Shown: positions 60,265-64,000 of the stretch, piece by piece
Position numbering within the stretch: position 1 is the first letter of the stretch
How the letters are laid out: each line of letters begins with the position of its first letter
NCBI GenBank assembly: GCA_030832085.1
Contig: JAURJU010000059.1
Location: forward strand, 1-64,000
Source: Chitinophagales bacterium
Lineage (GTDB): Bacteria > Bacteroidota > Bacteroidia > Chitinophagales > Chitinophagaceae
DNA length: 64,000 bases
Direction of reading: 5' to 3'
The notes under the pieces: model-generated
Told to the model about the DNA's origin: nothing
Databases searched by the model: none
The model's input: the letters and a program-made list of their open reading frames with translations, nothing else
Made by a program: the position numbers and the translations under genes

Positions 60265-62118
60265 TTATTTTTCGAGTTTATCCCACCAGTATTTTTTCAA
60301 CAACCAGCTTGTGACAAAAAATAAAATGACCCAAACAGCAAGTTGTTGCTGGTCCCTGATCATAAAATAAATGGGAATGACAACCTGTGCCATCTGCCAT
60401 ACCATTCCGACAAGCACATTGAACACATCCCTGCCAAATGATGCGTTGGGAACGAATCCCGGATCTTGCTGCAAGACCATTCGCTTGACAGGTCCCCAGA
60501 AGCCCCATGGATTGGTTTTCATGTAAAAGTTTTTTACATCGTCCAGGTTTTCAAGGGGCACCAGGTAGGTGCCGATCAAACAACCCAACATTGAGAAAAC
60601 AAGTACCAATGGAAAGAGGTAAATGTCTGGAACAATCCCTTTGATGCCAGCAAGGTCCAACAAGGGTTGTTTGAAAAAAAGAATGATGGTGCTCATGATC
60701 AACCCCGCCAGCATACCGCCAAAATAACCATATCCATTGAACCGCCACCAAATCCATTTCAAGACATTGGATGCAGCATATCCACCATAGAGTGCCGAAG
60801 TGATCCAGAGGGTTATGGTATTCAAGGATGCGGCATTGAAACCAAAAACGATACCGATGGCCACCAACACAATGGATGAAACCAAACTGTAGCGGATCAA
60901 CTTTTGTGAGGACGCATTTGGATTGATGTATTTTTTATAAATATCGTTTACAATATAAGCAGGAGCGGCATTGACCACTGCAGAAAACGTGCCCATGAAA
61001 GCGGCCAATAATCCAGCAATCAATACGCCCTTGAATCCGATCGGAACAAACTTGTTGATGGCAAGGGGCAGCACTTTTTCAAAATCAATGTTGGCACCCA
61101 TTCCAACAATCTCAGGCTTGAGGTAAACCAATCCCAACACCGCAAAAGCAGCCACCATCAAGTAACGGGGCATGTACATAACAAGAATCGTGCTCATGCT
61201 CATCTTGGCAGCATCAGCTGCAGTGCGGGTACTCAATACCCTTTGCATGTCATAACTGGGAACAGGTCCGGCAAGTGAGGCGAATACCCCCTTGAACAAC
61301 ATCATCATGAACAAGGCACCAAACAAACCAAAACCATCACCTTCAATCTTGTCGTTGACCAATGGATAAGGCGTGGAAGTCCAATCCAGCCCAAGGTCCA
61401 TGCCAAACCAAAGATTGCCCCAACCACCTGGAACCACGGCTGTGATTTGTTCTGCCGTTACTGCGGAATAGGCAATATAGCCTATCACAAAACAGCTGAT
61501 GGTCATGATGAAAAACTGCAATACTTCTGTAGCCACAACACTGTACATTCCACCCTTTACGGTATATATTGTTGTGATGCCACAGATCAACAATGCATAG
61601 GATTGTTCATTGGATATGATGAAAGAGCCAAGATGAAATGAAATGTCGTATGGCAGGATGGAAGTGCAAAACTTGCCAATGCCTTCAAAAAAATAAGCCA
61701 TGAATCCGACAACACTTACCAAAGCAAAAATAACGATGATGATGTACGAGAGCTTTGCCCCCCTGCCTTCGCCAAAGCGAAAGCTGATCCACTGTGCACC
61801 GGTCATCGCATTGCTCCTTCTCATCCATGCAGCAAGAAAAACAAATACGAATACCTGGTTCCATACAGGCCAAAGCCAGGGAATCCAAGCGCTTTTCAAC
61901 CCATACACGAACAAGATCATGACCGTCCACATGGTGCCACTGATGTCCCACATGCCGGATGCATTTGACAAGCCAAGCATGTACCACTTCATGGTATTGC
62001 CGCCCAGAAAATAAGAGGACAGGTCTTTTGAAGCCTTCTTGGACAAATAGAATCCCAAAAAAAGCGTCATCACCAAATAAGCCGATATGATCAATAGATC
62101 AAGCCAATGCAATTGCAT
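60265..62118 (-). CDS. Sodium:solute symporter (SSS family)
   Basis: The 617-residue protein has 14 or so membrane helices. The SSS pattern is seen in FLGFYLSKKASKDLSSYFLGG, the unwound first core helix LGLSNASGMWDISGTMWT, and GVLIAGLLAAFMGTFSAVVNAAPAYIVNDIYKKYI, with the Na2-site Ser/Thr. Members of this size act on sugars, sialic acids or nucleosides. It is the first gene of a unit with DUF4434 and GHL10 enzymes and probably imports the mono- or disaccharide they release. A start at the ATG at 62118 leaves an AT-rich divergent space of 80 bases to the second GHL10 gene. Confidence 0.93.
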   Translation of the reverse strand: MQLHWLDLLIISAYLVMTLFLGFYLSKKASKDLSSYFLGGNTMKWYMLGLSNASGMWDISGTMWTVMILFVYGLKSAWIPWLWPVWNQVFVFVFLAAWMRRSNAMTGAQWISFRFGEGRGAKLSYIIIVIFALVSVVGFMAYFFEGIGKFCTSILPYDISFHLGSFIISNEQSYALLICGITTIYTVKGGMYSVVATEVLQFFIMTISCFVIGYIAYSAVTAEQITAVVPGGWGNLWFGMDLGLDWTSTPYPLVNDKIEGDGFGLFGALFMMMLFKGVFASLAGPVPSYDMQRVLSTRTAADAAKMSMSTILVMYMPRYLMVAAFAVLGLVYLKPEIVGMGANIDFEKVLPLAINKFVPIGFKGVLIAGLLAAFMGTFSAVVNAAPAYIVNDIYKKYINPNASSQKLIRYSLVSSIVLVAIGIVFGFNAASLNTITLWITSALYGGYAASNVLKWIWWRFNGYGYFGGMLAGLIMSTIILFFKQPLLDLAGIKGIVPDIYLFPLVLVFSMLGCLIGTYLVPLENLDDVKNFYMKTNPWGFWGPVKRMVLQQDPGFVPNASFGRDVFNVLVGMVWQMAQVVIPIYFMIRDQQQLAVWVILFFVTSWLLKKYWWDKLEK

Positions 62119-62198
62119 ACGTCAAGGTAATTCTTTTATCATAATTTTTATTAACCCAAATCGATTTATTAATTATTTTTAAAAACAAATCAAACCCT

Positions 62199-63404
62199 TT
62201 GAAAAAAACTTTGTACAGGTCAATAGCAAAGAAACATATACGCACCTTAACCCTTGCAATCTTTTTCACAACATTGATGGTGGGGTTTGGATCCTGCAAA
62301 AAAAACAATGGCGGCTCAACAACTGGTGGAACAACCACCCCTCCAAAACCACCACCGACACCCGTTTGGGACGCCAATGCGATGAGGGGTGTATGGATCA
62401 CGACAACAGCCAGTACTGCACTGGACAACAACGACAATATTTTGTCGACAGTGGACAACTGCAAAAAAGCGGGCATCAACAATATTTTCGTGGTGGTCTA
62501 CAACAATGCAAGAACCATTTATCCGAGTGATGTGATGTTCAAGCTGACCGGCAACAGACAACTCGAAAAGTTTCAGGGAAGGGATCCATTGAAAGAATTG
62601 ATCAACGCTGCTAAAACCGCAGGCATCAAGGTACATGCCTGGTTTGAATATGGTTTTTCTTCTTCCTATAGTGCACAAGGAGGATCAATTCTTGCCGCCA
62701 AACCAAAATGGGCAGCAAGAGACCAAAATGGATCATTGGTGGTAAAAAACGGCTTTGATTGGCTCAATGCATTTGACCCGGAAGTTCAACAATACATGAT
62801 AGACCTCTTCAAGGAAGTGGTTGTGAACTATGAAGTGGATGGCGTTCAGGGAGATGACCGATTGCCTGCCCTGCCGTCCACTGCAGGATACGACGATTAT
62901 ACGGTCGCACAATACAAACTTGAGAACAATGGAAGTCTTCCCCCAACCAACATCAAGGATGCTGGATGGCTGGCCTGGAGGGCCAAAAGACTCAATGCAT
63001 TCATGAAGCGATTGTACAAGGACATGAAATCCTTAAAACCCGGAATACAGGTCACCATGTCTCCGAGTCCTTATCCCTGGTCAGTCGACGAATACCTACA
63101 AGATTGGCCCACCTGGGTTGACAGTGGTTGGGTAGATGCCATTGTCCCCCAATGCTACCGATATGATATTGCTGCGTATACAGCCACCATTCAGCAGCAA
63201 AAATCATATCACAGAAACAACAATATTCCCATTTATCCTGGCGTGCTCATCAAATCAGGAACCTACCTGGCCACTTCAGGATTTCTCTCGCAGATGATTC
63301 AAGGCAACCGCAACACAGGATTCAAGGGCGAGGTGTTTTTTTTCTATGAAGGCGTCAAGGAAAACCTTTCATGGTTTGAAGGACAGTATCCCTTTATAAA
63401 ATAA
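62199..63404 (+). CDS. GHL10-family (DUF187) lipoprotein, paralogue of the gene at 58253
   Basis: The 401-residue protein opens with TTG (no ATG keeps the signal peptide) and has a basic start, a hydrophobic core TLAIFFTTLMVGFGSC with a lipobox Cys near residue 33, then a Gly/Thr/Pro linker. The barrel repeats the motifs of its paralogue: RGVWITTTASTALDN, GRDPLKELINAAKTAGIKVHAWFEYGF, VDGVQGDDRLPALPS, SPSPYPWSVDEYLQDWP and VPQCYRYDI. It is read divergently from the symporter. Surface anchoring contrasts with the soluble secreted paralogue, so the two may act at different sites on the same glycan. Confidence 0.92.
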   Translation: MKKTLYRSIAKKHIRTLTLAIFFTTLMVGFGSCKKNNGGSTTGGTTTPPKPPPTPVWDANAMRGVWITTTASTALDNNDNILSTVDNCKKAGINNIFVVVYNNARTIYPSDVMFKLTGNRQLEKFQGRDPLKELINAAKTAGIKVHAWFEYGFSSSYSAQGGSILAAKPKWAARDQNGSLVVKNGFDWLNAFDPEVQQYMIDLFKEVVVNYEVDGVQGDDRLPALPSTAGYDDYTVAQYKLENNGSLPPTNIKDAGWLAWRAKRLNAFMKRLYKDMKSLKPGIQVTMSPSPYPWSVDEYLQDWPTWVDSGWVDAIVPQCYRYDIAAYTATIQQQKSYHRNNNIPIYPGVLIKSGTYLATSGFLSQMIQGNRNTGFKGEVFFFYEGVKENLSWFEGQYPFIK

Positions 63405-63405
63405 A

Positions 63406-63430
63406 CGGGGCCGGATTTGATCCGGCCCCG
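63406..63430. terminator. Terminator between the GHL10 and susD genes
   Basis: A 10-bp G/C-rich stem with a 5-base loop lies between the convergent stops. On the minus strand it is followed by TTTATTTTAT, so it mainly serves the susD gene; on the plus strand the following bases are A-rich. Confidence 0.8.
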
Positions 63431-63451
63431 CTAAAAAAAAGTCATTTCACA

Positions 63452-64000
63452 TTACCAACCTGGGTTTTGCTTCAGGTTGGGATTCTTGTCCAATTCTCCC
63501 TGTGGTATTGGCCAGAGCTTGTACTTTAGATTTGAGTTTTCCCTTGTCTGGTTTCTCGTTTTCAACCTTTTTGCGATGGTGGCTGTATAGCTGGGAATTC
63601 CATCTGCATCAAAGCTTGGCGCCAATGCAGGATCGGCAGGGTTCAAAGAAACACCCACCACTGGACCTGTCATGGCCTTGTTGTAAATATCCCACCTGCG
63701 CAGGTCCATCAACCTTACCCCTTCGCCCGCCAATTCAACTGCCCGCTCCCTTCTGATCAATTCCCGCAAGGCAGCTTGTGTACCGCTTGTAACAGCAGGT
63801 TGACCCGCACGCGTTCTTACCGCATTGATGGCAGTAAAAACAGTTGCATCAATTTCGTTGAGTTCAATTTTGGCTTCAGCATAACTCAACAATATGTCTG
63901 CATACCGCATCAGGATATAACCTGTTTTGGTTTCCCAAGAGTATTGGGTAGAATCGATGTACTTGCTCCATACATAACCAACACCGCCTGAAGAGCCCGT
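63452..64000 (-). CDS. RagB/SusD-family nutrient uptake lipoprotein, C-terminal part
   Basis: The frame is open to the window edge, so only the last 182 residues are visible and the N-terminus is missing. The SusD C-terminal signature is clear: LMRYADILLSYAEAKIEL, INAVRTRAGQPAV, LRELIRRERAVELAGEGVRLMDLRRWD, and the ending LWPIPQGELDKNPNLKQNPGW. SusD proteins sit on the cell surface over a SusC TonB-dependent channel and bind glycans; the susC gene would be to the right of the window. With the GHL10 enzymes and symporter it marks a polysaccharide-utilisation locus. Confidence 0.95.
   Translation of the reverse strand, partial: TGSSGGVGYVWSKYIDSTQYSWETKTGYILMRYADILLSYAEAKIELNEIDATVFTAINAVRTRAGQPAVTSGTQAALRELIRRERAVELAGEGVRLMDLRRWDIYNKAMTGPVVGVSLNPADPALAPSFDADGIPSYTATIAKRLKTRNQTRENSNLKYKLWPIPQGELDKNPNLKQNPGW

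Noticed and set aside
62099-62482. A 127-codon open frame on the minus strand between the symporter and GHL10 genes
   Set aside because: It overlaps the signal peptide and barrel start of the GHL10 lipoprotein and has no supporting motif.

Overview
The window reads as a chromosome segment of a Bacteroidetes bacterium, most likely of the Chitinophagaceae or a close relative. The signs are a SusD-family gene, the clade promoter box TAnnTTTG in front of many genes, the rpmB-rpmG-DUF4295 block, DUF2723, Porin_10 and HYC_CC_PP families, bacillithiol genes, and an almost complete lack of Shine-Dalgarno sites. No sequence search was run, so the taxon is an inference.

Layout. 1-3.5 kb is a visibly AT-rich accessory segment. 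It holds a convergent type II restriction-modification pair (BglII-like nuclease, cut by the window edge, and a C5-cytosine methyltransferase), three unknown genes and a possible structured leader. It ends at the 3' side of a tRNA-Asp gene, the classical integration point of genomic islands. 3.6-15.6 kb is housekeeping: pentapeptide protein, RNase Z, STAS protein, ClpC, Sua5, an ABC-F ATPase, a J-domain protein, NIPSNAP, purine nucleoside phosphorylase and a porin. 15.6-24.1 kb is a one-directional heavy-metal efflux locus: small secreted Cys-rich and HMA proteins, an RND pump fused to its own outer-membrane channel, and the lipoprotein adaptor.

24.1-29.5 kb is a very tight five-gene minus-strand operon: ATP-grasp ligase, GCS2 carboxylate-amine ligase, class I glutamine amidotransferase, a second ATP-grasp-like protein and a cupin, with an esterase read divergently. 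It looks like a pathway for an unknown amide-linked metabolite and is my first candidate for an undescribed system. 29.5-35.4 kb carries DUF2911, PdxJ, the SAM-cycle genes ahcY and metK with a divergent DUF62 protein, an SDR and tRNA-Lys. 35.5-37.9 kb is a two-gene unit: a PgsA-PgpA fusion (both steps of phosphatidylglycerol synthesis) overlapping a membrane LTA-synthase-like phosphotransferase, the second strong candidate.

38-57 kb is mostly core: DUF2723 glycosyltransferase, MoxR/VWA pair, MurB, bacillithiol transferase, FKBP, an orphan ABC ATPase, L,D-transpeptidase, PurK-PurE-DeoC, BshC, RimO, FtsY, ribosomal proteins and Lpd. Between these genes lie four arrays of a G-rich heptamer (GGGACNA or GGGATGA), three of them sharing an embedded AACAGCCG core. 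57-64 kb is a glycan-use locus: phosphodiester glycosidase, two GHL10 paralogues, a DUF4434 protein, a sodium-solute symporter and the 3' end of a susD gene that runs off the window.
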